A stretch of DNA of 64,000 bases from SURF-13 sp038924245 (GCA_038924245.1 JBCKVB010000001.1:15722-79721); one strand, 5' to 3'; positions 16,842 through 26,487 are shown, counted from the stretch's first letter. Notes: a model not told the origin generated them from the sequence alone. Program-made: numbers and translations.

Positions 16842-18416
16842 TTAATCAGTTAATCGAATCAAGTTTGGATCCACGCTGGTGTGAAACGTCTCGCACAGCG
16901 CTTGCACGTTGGGATCCGCCGTTACCGCCCGCACGGCGGCCTGCTGGCGTTCGCCAAGCATGCGTGACTGTTGTTGCGCGGGAGTTTCCTGCCCTGAGCC
17001 GCCCACCTTGATCACCAGCTTCAGCGGCGCGCCGTAATGCTGTTGCAGCGCCTGTTGCAGGCGTTCCTCCAGATTTTTGGTGTGCAGCTTGGCGTGCGCG
17101 CTGTCCAGGGCGAGATGCAGCGCCTCCCCTTCGCGCTTGCTTAAGGTGCAGTGCAGGGCGAGCTCGCGCGCCATGCCGCTGAGCTTCAACGTAGCGACGG
17201 TGTTAGCCCAGTCATTATTTTCCGCGCCGCCCGAACGTTCCGCGACGACGGCTTGCGCCTTGCCCGATGGCGCAGCGGCAGCCGCGCTTTTCACAGCAGG
17301 CATGGAGCCCGTCTCTTTCGCGCCACCGCCTTCGACTGGACGAAACGCCAGCATGCGCAGCAGCGTCATTTCAAAACCGCTGCGGATATCGGGCGCGAAC
17401 GGCAGATCGCGCCGCCCGTTGACGCCGATCTGATAGTAAAGCTGCACGTCTTCCGGTGTCATGGCGTGGGCGAGCTTGAGCACCGCCTCACGATCTTCCT
17501 GGCTGTCATCCAGCGTCTGGGGCGCAACTTGCGCGAGCGCGGTACGTTGCAAGGTGCTGAGCATTTCCGCCAGCACGCCGGTAAAATCCAGCGCGTGCTC
17601 GGCGAGCCTTTGCGTACACGCAAGCAACGCCTGCGCGTCGGACGCGGCCAGCGCGTCGAGCAGTTCGATCACGTGCGTCTGCTCAATGCTGCCCAGCATG
17701 GTGCGCACTTCGCCGGCGCGTACGGCCCCCGCGCCGTAGGCGATGGCCTGATCGAGCAGGCTTAACGCATCGCGCAGGCTGCCGTCCGCCGCGCGCGCGA
17801 GGGCGGACAGCGCCGCTGGCTCGCTCTCGATTTTCTCCGCGGTGAGAATATCGGCAAGACGTTGTTTAATAAGCTCGACCGGCAAGCGCTTGAGATTAAA
17901 TTGCAGGCAACGTGAGAGTATGGTGACCGGCAACTTCTGCGGATCGGTGGTGGCGAGCAAAAACTTCACGTGCGGCGGCGGCTCTTCCAGGGTCTTGAGC
18001 AGCGCGTTGAAGCTGTGCACGGAGAGCATGTGCACTTCGTCTATGAGATACACCTTGTAGCGCCCGCGCGTCGGCGCGTATTGTACGTTTTCCAGCAATT
18101 CGCGCGTGTCCTCCACCTTGGTGCGCGAAGCGGCGTCCACCTCGATCAAGTCCACGAAGCGCCCCTCGTCTATCTCACGGCACGCGCTGCACACGCCGCA
18201 CGGGGTGGAGCTGACACCCTTCTCGCAATTGAGGGATTTGGCCAGCACGCGCGCCAGCGTGGTCTTGCCCACGCCGCGCGTGCCGGTAAACAGGAACGCG
18301 TGGTGCAGGCGGTCATTGTCGAGCGCGTTGATGAGCGCGCGCAGCACGTGTTCCTGCCCCACCACCTCGCCGAAGTTGCGCGGGCGCCATTTGCGCGCCA
18401 GTACCTGGTAACTCAT
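16842..18416 (-). CDS. dnaX: DNA polymerase III subunits gamma/tau
   Basis: A 524-aa AAA+ clamp-loader ATPase. Walker A is GTRGVGKTTLARVLAKSL. A zinc module with four Cys lies around CGVCSAC. Walker B is LIDEVHMLS, and the SRC motif is ILSRCLQFN. The C-terminal ~150 residues correspond to tau-specific domains. It is shorter than the 643-aa E. coli tau. I found no A-AAA-AAG type slippery site, so a gamma form by frameshifting is not predicted. It is first gene of the dnaX-ybaB-recR operon, downstream of the 4.5S RNA gene on the same strand. Confidence 0.96.
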   Translation of the reverse strand: MSYQVLARKWRPRNFGEVVGQEHVLRALINALDNDRLHHAFLFTGTRGVGKTTLARVLAKSLNCEKGVSSTPCGVCSACREIDEGRFVDLIEVDAASRTKVEDTRELLENVQYAPTRGRYKVYLIDEVHMLSVHSFNALLKTLEEPPPHVKFLLATTDPQKLPVTILSRCLQFNLKRLPVELIKQRLADILTAEKIESEPAALSALARAADGSLRDALSLLDQAIAYGAGAVRAGEVRTMLGSIEQTHVIELLDALAASDAQALLACTQRLAEHALDFTGVLAEMLSTLQRTALAQVAPQTLDDSQEDREAVLKLAHAMTPEDVQLYYQIGVNGRRDLPFAPDIRSGFEMTLLRMLAFRPVEGGGAKETGSMPAVKSAAAAAPSGKAQAVVAERSGGAENNDWANTVATLKLSGMARELALHCTLSKREGEALHLALDSAHAKLHTKNLEERLQQALQQHYGAPLKLVIKVGGSGQETPAQQQSRMLGERQQAAVRAVTADPNVQALCETFHTSVDPNLIRLTD

Positions 18417-18504
18417 GGAAGGGTAATTTGACTCTGACGACCGGATTGCATGACAGCGATTTTACCCCACCAAGGCGAGAATGTCGCATCGGCTATAGGA
18501 AGGA

Positions 18505-18616
18505 GGCGGCCTGCACCGGCCCGACCCCGGCACACGGACGCGATTGCTGCCGCTGCTCCCTTCCGGGTCTGACGGGGTTCACAACCTGCCGTTGCGGGAG
18601 ACCGGCACAGACCACC
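18505..18616 (-). ncRNA. ffs: signal recognition particle 4.5S RNA
   Basis: Read on the minus strand, the RNA starts GGTGGTCTGTGCCGG and its 3' end CCGGTGCAGGCCGCC pairs with that start over 15 positions. The apical SRP hallmark GGAAGGGAGCAGC (GGAA tetraloop and asymmetric loop) is in the middle, preceded by TCTCCCGCAACG as in E. coli. About 112 nt, matching bacterial 4.5S RNAs. It binds Ffh and directs co-translational membrane targeting. tRNA-Ser lies 6 bases upstream. Confidence 0.95.
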
Positions 18617-18622
18617 ATAAAA

Positions 18623-18713
18623 TGGCGGAGAGGGCGGGATTCGAACCCGCGATACGGGGTTACCGTATACACGCTTTCCAGGCGTGCTCCTTCAGCCGCT
18701 CGGACACCTCTCC
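18623..18713 (-). tRNA. tRNA-Ser (anticodon GGA)
   Basis: 91 nt with a long variable arm. Acceptor GGAGAGG pairs with CCTCTCC, and CCA is encoded. The anticodon stem CACGC/GCGTG encloses CTGGAAA, giving GGA for serine. It lies directly upstream of the 4.5S RNA on the same strand, so the two may be one transcript. Confidence 0.97.
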
Positions 18714-18739
18714 AAATTATTTTGCTTCAGTTTCGGCCA

Positions 18740-18764
18740 TCCCTGGCCAGACCAGGGATTTTTT
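18740..18764 (+). terminator. possible rho-independent terminator (rightward)
   Basis: TCCCTGG, a 5-base loop, CCAGGGA and then six T residues. No rightward gene precedes it within several kb, so it may block antisense readthrough, or it may simply be a repeat. Confidence 0.35.
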
Positions 18765-18959
18765 AAAGCGTGCAAGGGTAAACTAGATAGGCTATATCCG
18801 CAATGACCACGCGCGCCGCGCTGCCAATTCGTGCGCCGTGTGCTATACTGTTCTGTTGATATATTGACGTACAGCGGTTCGCGGTTCAGCCCGTTACCCA
18901 GCACCCTGCTTGATCGGCGTTACTCCATAAAATTCTGAATTTACAGGACATTATACTCC

Positions 18960-19967
18960 ATGCACAACGGTACCACGCTTACTCAGTTCATCATTGAAGA
19001 GCAACGCCAGATCGGCGCAAGCGGCGATTTCAGCTCACTGCTCAACGATATCGTGACGGCCTGCAAGGTGATCTCCAACGCGGTGCATAAAGGCGCGCTG
19101 ATCGGCGTCCAGGGCAGCGCGGGCAGCGAGAACGTGCAGGGTGAGACGCAAAAGAAACTGGATATCATCACCAACGAAATCTTCATCAAGTCCAATGAAT
19201 GGGCGGGGCACCTGGCCGCGATGGGCTCGGAGGAGATGGACGACATCTACCTCATCCCGCGCCAGTACCCGAAGGGCAAATACCTGCTGGTGTTCGACCC
19301 GCTGGACGGCTCGTCCAACATTGACGTCAACATTTCCGTGGGCACCATCTTCTCGATTCTGCGTTCGCCCAAGGGGCTGTCGCAGGAACCGGTCACCGCG
19401 CGCGATTTTCTGCAACCCGGCACGCGCCAGGTGTGCGCCGGCTACGCGGTCTACGGCCCCTCCACCATGCTGGTGCTGACCAGCGGTCACGGCGTGAACG
19501 GCTTCACGCTGGATCAGAACATCGGCGAGTTCATCCTCACCCACCCCAAGATGCGCATTCCGGAAGATTGCACGGAGTTCGCCATCAATGCCTCGAATGA
19601 GCGTTTTTGGGAAGCGCCGGTACAGCGCTATGTGGACGAATGCCTGGCCGGTGCGGAAGGCCCGCGCAAGAAAAATTTCAACATGCGCTGGATCGCCTCG
19701 ATGGTGGCCGAGGTGCATCGCATCCTGATCCGCGGCGGCGTGTTCATGTACCCCAAGGACACCAAAGACCCCGGCAAGGCGGGCAAGCTGCGCCTGATGT
19801 ATGAAGCCAACCCAATGTCGTTCATCGTCGAGCAGGCGGGCGGCGTGAGCTCCACGGGGCGCGAGCGCATCATGGAAATAACGCCCGCGGACTTACATCA
19901 GCGCGTGCCGGTGATTCTGGGCTCGAAGAACGAAGTGAACCGCATTATTTCCTATCACGGCGAGTAA
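18960..19967 (+). CDS. fbp: fructose-1,6-bisphosphatase class I
   Basis: A 335-aa class I FBPase that removes the 1-phosphate of fructose-1,6-bisphosphate in gluconeogenesis and the Calvin cycle. Metal-binding acids are seen in GSEEMDD and in the signature FDPLDGSSNIDVNISVGT. Substrate-contact regions include LRLMYEANPMSFIVEQAGG. The length is normal. An upstream gap of about 245 bases separates it from tRNA-Ser. The next gene, mtgA, is convergent. Confidence 0.97.
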   Translation: MHNGTTLTQFIIEEQRQIGASGDFSSLLNDIVTACKVISNAVHKGALIGVQGSAGSENVQGETQKKLDIITNEIFIKSNEWAGHLAAMGSEEMDDIYLIPRQYPKGKYLLVFDPLDGSSNIDVNISVGTIFSILRSPKGLSQEPVTARDFLQPGTRQVCAGYAVYGPSTMLVLTSGHGVNGFTLDQNIGEFILTHPKMRIPEDCTEFAINASNERFWEAPVQRYVDECLAGAEGPRKKNFNMRWIASMVAEVHRILIRGGVFMYPKDTKDPGKAGKLRLMYEANPMSFIVEQAGGVSSTGRERIMEITPADLHQRVPVILGSKNEVNRIISYHGE

Positions 19968-20132
19968 CCCAAGGTAAGCGAGGGTGAGCCGCGAAGCGGC
20001 GAACGCCAGCACAGGGATGTGCTGGCAGGTGTCGAACAACCTCATTGAAGTAACGCCATGGAGGGCGCAAGTACAGTAATTAAAGGTTAAGGGGAGGTGT
20101 CCGAGCGGCGGCGTAGTCATAGATAGCGCCAG

Positions 20133-20846
20133 TCAGGGTATCTGCGCCGCATACATGCGCGCCTGAATCATCGCTGTTTTGCGCTCCAGCCAGGGCGTGT
20201 TGCGGTGCTTGTCGTAAAAGCGCGGCTTGGGCGTCATGGCGGCGAGACGCGCGGCCTGATAGGAGTTCAACGCGGCGGCGCTCACGCCGAAATAGTGCCG
20301 CGCGGCGGCCTCCGCGCCGAATACGCCATCGCCCCACTCGACCATATTCAGGTAAATTTCCAGGATCCGGCGCTTGCTCATCATCCGCTCCAGCATCAGC
20401 GTGATGACGGCCTCCTGCCCCTTGCGCAGCATGCTACGTTCGCCGGACAAAAATAGGTTTTTCGCCAACTGCTGGCTGATGGTCGAGCCGCCCGCCACCA
20501 CTTTCCCCTTTTTTAGATTCTTCTCGTAGGCTTCCTGGATACCTTCCCAATCGAAGCCTTCGTGCTCGGTGAATTTGGCGTCTTCCGCCGCGATCATGGC
20601 GCGTTTCAAATGGATGGAGATGCGCTCATAGGGAATCCAGCGGTGCCTGAGCGAGGCAAAGGGATTCCGCTCTTGCGCGGCCTCAAGACGCCGCTCCATG
20701 AATGAGCTTTGCGCCGGATCATGATCCACCCAATACCAGATGTGCGCGAATATCCACATCTGGTACACGAGCACACCCGCGCACAGCAGCAGCACGGCGC
20801 GCCACAGCCAGCGCCAACCCGTTTTTACCCACGCTTGCACGAGCAA
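20133..20846 (-). CDS. mtgA: monofunctional peptidoglycan glycosyltransferase
   Basis: A 237-aa GT51-family enzyme with one N-terminal membrane anchor (WLWRAVLLLCAGVLVYQMWIF) and no transpeptidase domain. The catalytic Glu is in AAEDAKFTEHEGFDWEGI, and GGSTISQQLAKNLFLSGER and RILEIYLNMVEWGDG are the other conserved blocks. It elongates glycan strands from lipid II at the periplasmic face, alongside the bifunctional PBP1B encoded at 4.1-6.4 kb. Confidence 0.96.
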   Translation of the reverse strand: MLVQAWVKTGWRWLWRAVLLLCAGVLVYQMWIFAHIWYWVDHDPAQSSFMERRLEAAQERNPFASLRHRWIPYERISIHLKRAMIAAEDAKFTEHEGFDWEGIQEAYEKNLKKGKVVAGGSTISQQLAKNLFLSGERSMLRKGQEAVITLMLERMMSKRRILEIYLNMVEWGDGVFGAEAAARHYFGVSAAALNSYQAARLAAMTPKPRFYDKHRNTPWLERKTAMIQARMYAAQIP

Positions 20847-20868
20847 AAGGCGTCAGCAAAGAATTCTG

Positions 20869-21153
20869 TTACTTTATCTTCACAACGGAGGGAGTGGCGT
20901 CCTTGGCGCAGGTCTCCGGCGCCTTTTTGCCGGTTTGCAGGTAGTTGTATTCAATCAATTGCAATTTGCCGTCGCAGTTCTTGTCCAATTGCTCGAACAC
21001 CTTGGTCAATGGCCGCCAAGCCTCCGCTTCCTTGGGGCTGATGGTCTTATCACGGTTGGCGTCCATCTGTTCAAACGGCGGCGCCGCCAAAGCAGGCGCA
21101 ACCGAAGCGGCAAACAGGACTGCAAGGCAGGTGTTCAACAGGGATTTCTTCAT
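20869..21153 (-). CDS. secreted EF-hand protein
   Basis: A 94-aa protein with a cleavable signal peptide (LAVLFAASVAPALA, cut before APPFEQ). Two EF-hand calcium loops follow, DANRDKTISPKEAE and DKNCDGKLQLIEYN, the first beginning near residue 31. The small EF-hand pair points to periplasmic calcium binding or sensing; no enzymatic domain is visible. It starts from ATG at 21153 with AAGGAGATACC before it. It is 22 bases upstream of mtgA on the same strand but probably unrelated to it in function. Confidence 0.8.
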   Translation of the reverse strand: MKKSLLNTCLAVLFAASVAPALAAPPFEQMDANRDKTISPKEAEAWRPLTKVFEQLDKNCDGKLQLIEYNYLQTGKKAPETCAKDATPSVVKIK

Positions 21154-21198
21154 GGTATCTCCTTCAGATATATTTTATGGCATGTATACGCCGGTGCA

Positions 21199-21983
21199 TC
21201 AGGTTTTTTCCGGGGACGCGGACAAGCTCACTGTGATGACCCCGGTCAGGATGACCGCCATGCCCATGAGTTGCATTCCGGTCAGTGCTTCATCCAGCAA
21301 CCACCGGCCGAGCAACACCGCGACGGCGGGATTCACGTAGGCGTAAGTGCCCAAGTGCGCCGGTACGACATTGTGCAGCAGCCAGATGTGGGACGCAAAC
21401 CCCAGCGTGCCGAACACGATGAGATAGGTGAGCGCGCTCATGCCCTGCAAACTCCACACCCATGCGCCAGTCTCGCCACCGATCAGGCTGATGCCGCACA
21501 GGAACAAGCCACCGGTCAGCATCTGCATGGCGGCGGACATGAGCGGCGGCGTGGTCTGGGGTTGGCGCTTGCCGTAGATCGAACCCACCGACCAGAGCAG
21601 TGCCGCCAGCAAAATGCTCAGTTGACCGCCGAAGTGATCGAGTAAAAATGGTGCGCCATTGGGCAACAGCAGCAACGCCACGCCGAGAAACCCCAGGGAC
21701 AGGCCGACACTGCCTGCCGGGTAAGCGCCTGACCTTGCGCGCCGAGCGTGCCGAAGCCGGCCAGCCACAACGCGGTGGTGGCCACCAGCAACGCCGCCTG
21801 ATTGGAAGGCACCCACTGCTCGCCCACCACCACCAAACCGTTGCCGCCCGCGAGCAACAATATCCCCATGATGATAATCAAACGCCATTCACGCGGCGAA
21901 TCCGGAAACGGTTGACCGCTCGCCCGCGCCAGCGCCCCCAACAGCAGGCCGGAAATGACAAAGCGCACGCCGGCGAACAACAT
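21199..21983 (-). pseudogene. EamA/DMT-family transporter, truncated and frameshifted
   Basis: Two overlapping frames together make a drug/metabolite transporter. The first, from 21983, reads FAGVRFVISGLLLGAL and LVVVGEQWVPSNQAALLVAT. The second, down to 21199, reads GLSLGFLGVALLLLP, HIWLLHNVVPAHLGTYAYVNP and LTGVITVSLSASPEKT. They join near 21712-21720 (CGGCAGGCAGT/GTCGGC), where two bases are in excess or one is missing. The usual first transmembrane helix (..LLWGSNYVAIR-like) is also absent upstream. So the gene has lost its 5' end and its reading frame. The palindrome AGCGCTA/TAGCGCT lies where the missing start should be. Confidence 0.75.
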
Positions 21984-22053
21984 ACAGTGTTAAAAAGGCG
22001 AGCGCTATTTTGTAGCGCTGGCCCGAATCAAACATGAGAATTTCTTGGAATGC

Positions 22054-23283
22054 TTATATGGACTGGCGATGGCCGTCCGGCTTCCAACTGGGGGCGATGA
22101 CGTTGGGCATGGCGGAACGCTTGAGCAGGCGCGCTGGAGTCAAGGCAAACTCGCCGTAGCGCCGGTTCACCTGATCCATGACGCGCTCCACCGCCTGTTG
22201 TTTTTGATCCGTGCGGCCGAATAAATCCTGCTGCCCGGCGGGTTGCGGAACGAGCGCGGTGACCTGCACCTGAAATACAGGCTGCTCGCGCCAGACTTGC
22301 CGCATCATGTCACAACAAAGCCGGTAAATGGCGCGGCCTTCATTATCGGCTGTGGCCATGGAAAACGTGCCGCCGATCCAGCCGTGCGCCACGCGCAGGC
22401 CGATGAAAAAACGCCGCGCGACAAGTTCGTGACGGCGCAGGCGCGCGCCCACTTTCTCGCTCATGTGCAGAAAATAGGTCAGCAGGACTTCCTTGTCGCG
22501 CGTGCCGGGCGGCGGCACCTTGCCGTGGCCGAGCGATTTCGGCGCGGCGACATCGGCACACACCTTGTCCGGGTCTGCGCCGCGGCACATGAGCCAGATG
22601 TGCCGCCCCATATTGCCGAAGCGCCGCGCCAGCACGCTCACCGGCAGCCGCGCCACGTCGCCGCAGGTGTGCGCGCCGTGCGCGGCGAGATAACCCCCGA
22701 TGCCCTCGGCGACGCCGGACAACACCGTGACCGGCTCGTGTTCCAGACGCGCGCGCATCTCCCACGGAGGAATCACCACAAAGCCGTCGGGCTTCATGAG
22801 GTTGGCGGCGAACTTGGCGCTGCACTTGTCGCCACTGACCCCCACGGAACAAGACAGGCCGCTCACCGCCCGCACCTGATCCGCGACCATGCGCCCCATG
22901 CGTTCGGGCGTACCGTGCAGGCTTTGGCAGTGCGTCACATCGAGAAACGCCTCGTCCACCGAGAAGACTTCGATGTCCGGACTCACATCACACAGCGACG
23001 CCATGATGGCCGTCGAGACCCGCGCGTAAACTTCAGGCCGCGCGGGGCGTTGGATAACAGCGGGACATAACTTGCGTGCTTCTTTAAGACGCATGCCGGT
23101 ATGCACACCGAACGCGCGCGCCTCATAGGAACAGGTGATGATGGTCGTGCCCTGCTCGCCATTGGTCACCGCAACCGGCTTGCCGCGCAGCTCGGGGAAA
23201 TCGCGCTGCTCCACCGACGCGAAGAAGGCATTCATGTCCACATGAATGATGGCGCGCGGCCAGAAGCCAGTATGACCGTGCAT
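22054..23283 (-). CDS. Y-family DNA polymerase (DinB/Pol IV-like)
   Basis: A 409-aa translesion polymerase. The palm motifs are VDMNAFFASVEQ and FSVDEAFLDVT, supplying the catalytic acids. SVGVSGDKCSAKFAANLMKPDGF leads into the thumb, followed by a little-finger domain. It differs from canonical DinB in an unusual HhH region (GVAEGIGGYLAAHGAHTCGDVARL) and a C-terminal extension. It therefore resembles Pol IV-like or ImuB-adjacent paralogues rather than strict E. coli DinB. No clear beta-clamp motif is identifiable by eye, though QDLFG at about 365 is a candidate. It ends near a hairpin and follows ybiT by 8 bases. Confidence 0.85.
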   Translation of the reverse strand: MHGHTGFWPRAIIHVDMNAFFASVEQRDFPELRGKPVAVTNGEQGTTIITCSYEARAFGVHTGMRLKEARKLCPAVIQRPARPEVYARVSTAIMASLCDVSPDIEVFSVDEAFLDVTHCQSLHGTPERMGRMVADQVRAVSGLSCSVGVSGDKCSAKFAANLMKPDGFVVIPPWEMRARLEHEPVTVLSGVAEGIGGYLAAHGAHTCGDVARLPVSVLARRFGNMGRHIWLMCRGADPDKVCADVAAPKSLGHGKVPPPGTRDKEVLLTYFLHMSEKVGARLRRHELVARRFFIGLRVAHGWIGGTFSMATADNEGRAIYRLCCDMMRQVWREQPVFQVQVTALVPQPAGQQDLFGRTDQKQQAVERVMDQVNRRYGEFALTPARLLKRSAMPNVIAPSWKPDGHRQSI

Positions 23284-23291
23284 CGTCGCCG

Positions 23292-24917
23292 CTAACCCGT
23301 GCGCGCCTCCAGGCGCTGCTTGTCCGGTTCCACGCCCTGGCTGCGCAGATAATCGTCGTAGCCGCCGCTGAAGTTGGCCACGCCTTGCGGCGTCAACTCG
23401 ATGATGCGCGTGGCGAGCGACGAGACGAATTCGCGGTCGTGACTGACGAAAATCAAGGTGCCGGGATAGTTTTCCAGCGCGCCGTTGAGCGACTCGATGG
23501 ATTCCATATCCAGGTGATTGGTGGGTTCGTCCATGACCAGCACATTGGGCTGTTGCAACATCAGTTTGCCGAACAGCATGCGCCCCTGTTCACCGCCGGA
23601 GATGATGTTGACTGACTTATTGATCTCATCCTGGGAAAACAGCAGCCGCCCCAGCACCGCGCGTACCGCCTGCTCATCGTCGCGCTCTTTCTTCCACTGG
23701 CTCATCCAGTTGAATAAATTCATGCCGATGGCAAAGTCGGCCGCATGATCTTGCGCGAAGTAGCCTATTTTCACATTCTCGGACCACTTGATCATGCCGC
23801 TGTCCGGCTTCAATTCACCCACCAGGGTACGCAGCAGGGTGGTCTTGCCGATGCCGTTGGGGCCGATCACGGCGACGCGCTCACCCGCCTCAATCATCAG
23901 ATTGAGATTGCGGAACAACGGCGTTTCGCCATAGCCCTTGACAAGACGGCGCACTTCCAGCGCCAGACGATAGAGTTTTTTCTCCTGCTCGAAGCGGATA
24001 AACGGATTGGCGCGGCTCGACAGCTTCACTTCCGCCAGCTCAATCTTGTCTATCTGCCGCGCGCGCGAAGTGGCCTGCTTGGCCTTGGAGGCATTGGCGG
24101 AGAAGCGGCTGACGAAGGTCTGTAATTCGGCGATCTGCGCCTTTTTCTTGGCGTTGCCGGACAATAGCTGTTCGCGCACCAGCGTGGCGGCGGTCATGTA
24201 TTCGTCGTAGTTACCCGGATAGACGCGCAGCTCGGCGTAATCCAGGTCGGCCATGTGCGTGCACACGCGATTCAGAAAGTGGCGGTCGTGAGAAATAATC
24301 ACCATCGTGCTGTTGCGCGCGTTAAGCGTATCCTCCAGCCAGCGGATGGAGTTGATGTCGAGGTTATTGGTGGGCTCGTCCAGCAGCAGGATGTCCGGGT
24401 CGGCGAACAAGGCCTGCGCCAGCAGCACGCGCAGCTTCCAGCCCGGCGCCACCGCGCTCATCGGGCCATTATGCTGTTCCAGCGGGATACCGGCGCCCAT
24501 CAGCAACTCACCGGCACGCGCCTCGGCGGTGTAGCCATCCAGTTCGGCGAACTCGTGTTCCAGATCAGCCGCCTGCATGCCGTCTTCCTCGCTCATTTCC
24601 GCGAGCGAGTAAATGCGGTCGCGCTCCTGCTTTACGCGCCACAGTCCGGTATGGCCCATGATGACCGTATCCAGCACCGTGTAATCCTCGAACGCGAACT
24701 GATCCTGGTGCAGCTTGCCGAGACGCTCGTTGGCGTCAACGGAGACGTTGCCCGACGTCGGCTCCAGGTCGCCGCCGAGGATTTTCATCAGCGTGGACTT
24801 GCCGCAACCGTTTGCGCCGATCAAACCGTAGCGGTTCCCGTTGCCGAATTTGACCGAGATATTCTCGAACAGGGGCTTGGCCCCGAACTGCATAGTAATA
24901 TTGGCTGTAGAAATCAA
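23292..24917 (-). CDS. ybiT: ABC-F ATPase, YbiT type
   Basis: A 541-aa duplicated ABC ATPase without membrane domains. Walker A motifs are GANGCGKST (about residue 36) and GPNGIGKTT (about residue 350). Walker B regions are ILLLDEPTNNLD and VLVMDEPTNHLD, and SGGEQGRMLFGKLML is the second signature. The linker AATLVREQLLSGNAKKKAQIAEL and the opening STANITMQFGAKPLFENISVKFG closely match the YbiT subfamily. ABC-F proteins bind the ribosome E site and modulate translation. Whether this one acts in stress, resistance or translation tuning is not decidable from sequence. Confidence 0.93.
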   Translation of the reverse strand: MISTANITMQFGAKPLFENISVKFGNGNRYGLIGANGCGKSTLMKILGGDLEPTSGNVSVDANERLGKLHQDQFAFEDYTVLDTVIMGHTGLWRVKQERDRIYSLAEMSEEDGMQAADLEHEFAELDGYTAEARAGELLMGAGIPLEQHNGPMSAVAPGWKLRVLLAQALFADPDILLLDEPTNNLDINSIRWLEDTLNARNSTMVIISHDRHFLNRVCTHMADLDYAELRVYPGNYDEYMTAATLVREQLLSGNAKKKAQIAELQTFVSRFSANASKAKQATSRARQIDKIELAEVKLSSRANPFIRFEQEKKLYRLALEVRRLVKGYGETPLFRNLNLMIEAGERVAVIGPNGIGKTTLLRTLVGELKPDSGMIKWSENVKIGYFAQDHAADFAIGMNLFNWMSQWKKERDDEQAVRAVLGRLLFSQDEINKSVNIISGGEQGRMLFGKLMLQQPNVLVMDEPTNHLDMESIESLNGALENYPGTLIFVSHDREFVSSLATRIIELTPQGVANFSGGYDDYLRSQGVEPDKQRLEARTG

Positions 24918-25087
24918 GAGATTGTTCCAGAAAATGAAGTTACCAAGGAGAAGGTGAGGATGAGGGGGTGCCCTGCAATGGGTGTATTATCTCATAATTC
25001 ATCCCCACACCGCGAACCGCCGGAGAACATCGGGCATGACCGCATGAGCAGAGTATTGAACGTAAGCTGAAACAGTGACTAAAAGTG

Positions 25088-26305
25088 CTACGGGAGCCTT
25101 CTAAGGCGAAACAGACCCTGGGTGTCACTATCGCTGGTGAAATACAGCGCGCCATCCGGCCCGATGGCCACACCCACGGGCCGCGCCCAGCGTTCACCGT
25201 CCTGCATCTGAAAACCGCTGACCAGATCATCCACCCGCTGCACCCGACCCTCCTTAAACCGCACGGCGACGATCTTCGGCGGACGCCGGGTGGACGCCGC
25301 ACCGAAGAAATCGCCGCCGGGCTGAGTCCCCCATGAACCGCGCAGCGCCACGATGGCAGCGCCCTCAAGTGCCTTGTCCATCGCGCCTTGCGGCACAAAG
25401 ATCACGCCCATCGGCGAATTGCGCGCCGGGAAGGTCGCCACCGGCGCCACCACAGCCTCAAGCGGCCGCGGCGGAGAGCGCTTGATGCAATCATCGCGCC
25501 GGATGCGCTGACCATCGTATTGAAACCAGGGCATGCCATGAAATGACCCGGCATCAATCCGGCTGAAATACTCCGGCGGCTGCTCATAGCCCAGATGATC
25601 GGGGCCGTTATTGCTCGCGTACAACACGCCGGTGTCCGGCTGCCAGGCAAACCCCACGGCGTTGCGCAGCCCCGAGGCATAAGTTTCCCAACGCGGCTCC
25701 GCGCCCCCCCTCGCTTCGCTCACCCCATCCCCCTCACGCAACACCAGGATGCCGCCCCGGCGATCTTCAAATGGATACGGCTTACCCAGATATTGATCGC
25801 TGCAGTTACCGCTGATGCCGAGGCTCGCGTACACCCGGCCATCCGGCCCAACACCCACAGTGCGGCTATTGTGCCCGCCACCGCCGGGCAAGGCCGCCAG
25901 CAGTTTCACCGCAGCGGGCGCAAGCTTTCTCTGACCGGGCTTATAAGGCGCGCGGTACACGCCATCGGTGCGGGCAATGAGGATTTCGTTGCTCCGGAAC
26001 GCGACACTGTGCGGATAACCGCCCAGCGCGACCAAGACCTCCGGCGCGGTATAAGGCGGCGGCAGGCGGTACACGTTGCCGGACTTGGAGCCGATGAACA
26101 GATCGCCGTTGCCGGAAAAGGTTAACAAGCGCGGGCCATCCAACGCATCGGTCAAAAGCTCAAGCTGATAACCCTGCGGCACCCGCGCGCCCCGGCGCTC
26201 GCCGTCAAGGGTAACAGCCTGATCCTGATAGGTCAGCGCTTCAGTCGCCGCCTGCGCGAACGCCGCGGCACAACAGCAGAGAAATAAAAAGGCTGTTTTA
26301 AACAC
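25088..26305 (-). CDS. PQQ-dependent sugar dehydrogenase-type beta-propeller protein
   Basis: About 405 aa from a GTG at 26305, followed immediately by a signal peptide (VFKTAFLFLCCCAAAFAQAA). A longer frame begins at 26383 but would put 26 non-signal residues first. The mature part is a soluble glucose/sorbosone dehydrogenase-like propeller with GGGHNSRTVGVGPDGRVYASLG, GLRNAVGFAWQPDTGVLYASNNG, DHLGYEQPPEYFSRI and PVGVAIGPDGALYFTSD. It is probably periplasmic. Relatives oxidise aldoses or sorbosone with PQQ, but the substrate is unknown. No PQQ-synthesis genes are in the window, so the cofactor supply is unknown. It is transcribed alone. Confidence 0.82.
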   Translation of the reverse strand: MFKTAFLFLCCCAAAFAQAATEALTYQDQAVTLDGERRGARVPQGYQLELLTDALDGPRLLTFSGNGDLFIGSKSGNVYRLPPPYTAPEVLVALGGYPHSVAFRSNEILIARTDGVYRAPYKPGQRKLAPAAVKLLAALPGGGGHNSRTVGVGPDGRVYASLGISGNCSDQYLGKPYPFEDRRGGILVLREGDGVSEARGGAEPRWETYASGLRNAVGFAWQPDTGVLYASNNGPDHLGYEQPPEYFSRIDAGSFHGMPWFQYDGQRIRRDDCIKRSPPRPLEAVVAPVATFPARNSPMGVIFVPQGAMDKALEGAAIVALRGSWGTQPGGDFFGAASTRRPPKIVAVRFKEGRVQRVDDLVSGFQMQDGERWARPVGVAIGPDGALYFTSDSDTQGLFRLRRLP

Positions 26306-26369
26306 GAGGGGTTTCTCCGCTGGGGTTACCTTAATCAATAAACAGCATACTCCAACCCTTTTCATTTCA

Positions 26370-26441
26370 GTAGGTCGGATCAAGCGTAGCGGATCCGACG
26401 TACAATGTCGGGACCGGCGCTATGCGCCTTGACCCGACCTA
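26370..26441. repeat. REP-like palindrome upstream of yaeQ
   Basis: GTAGGTCGGATC-AAGCGTAGC-GGATCCGAC and, further on, GCCTTGACCCGACCTAC together form a ~70-base inverted repeat with GTAGGTCGG/CCGACCTAC ends. The same end motif appears in the palindromes at 15.8 kb. Confidence 0.6.
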
Positions 26442-26487
26442 CTTGCCAAGTGTTGTATCTCGGCACGGCAACAACAAAAGTGACTCT

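Noticed and set aside
16842..18416. programmed frameshift producing a gamma subunit from dnaX
   Set aside because: I looked for an A-AAA-AAG-like slippery site and a following stem-loop and saw none.
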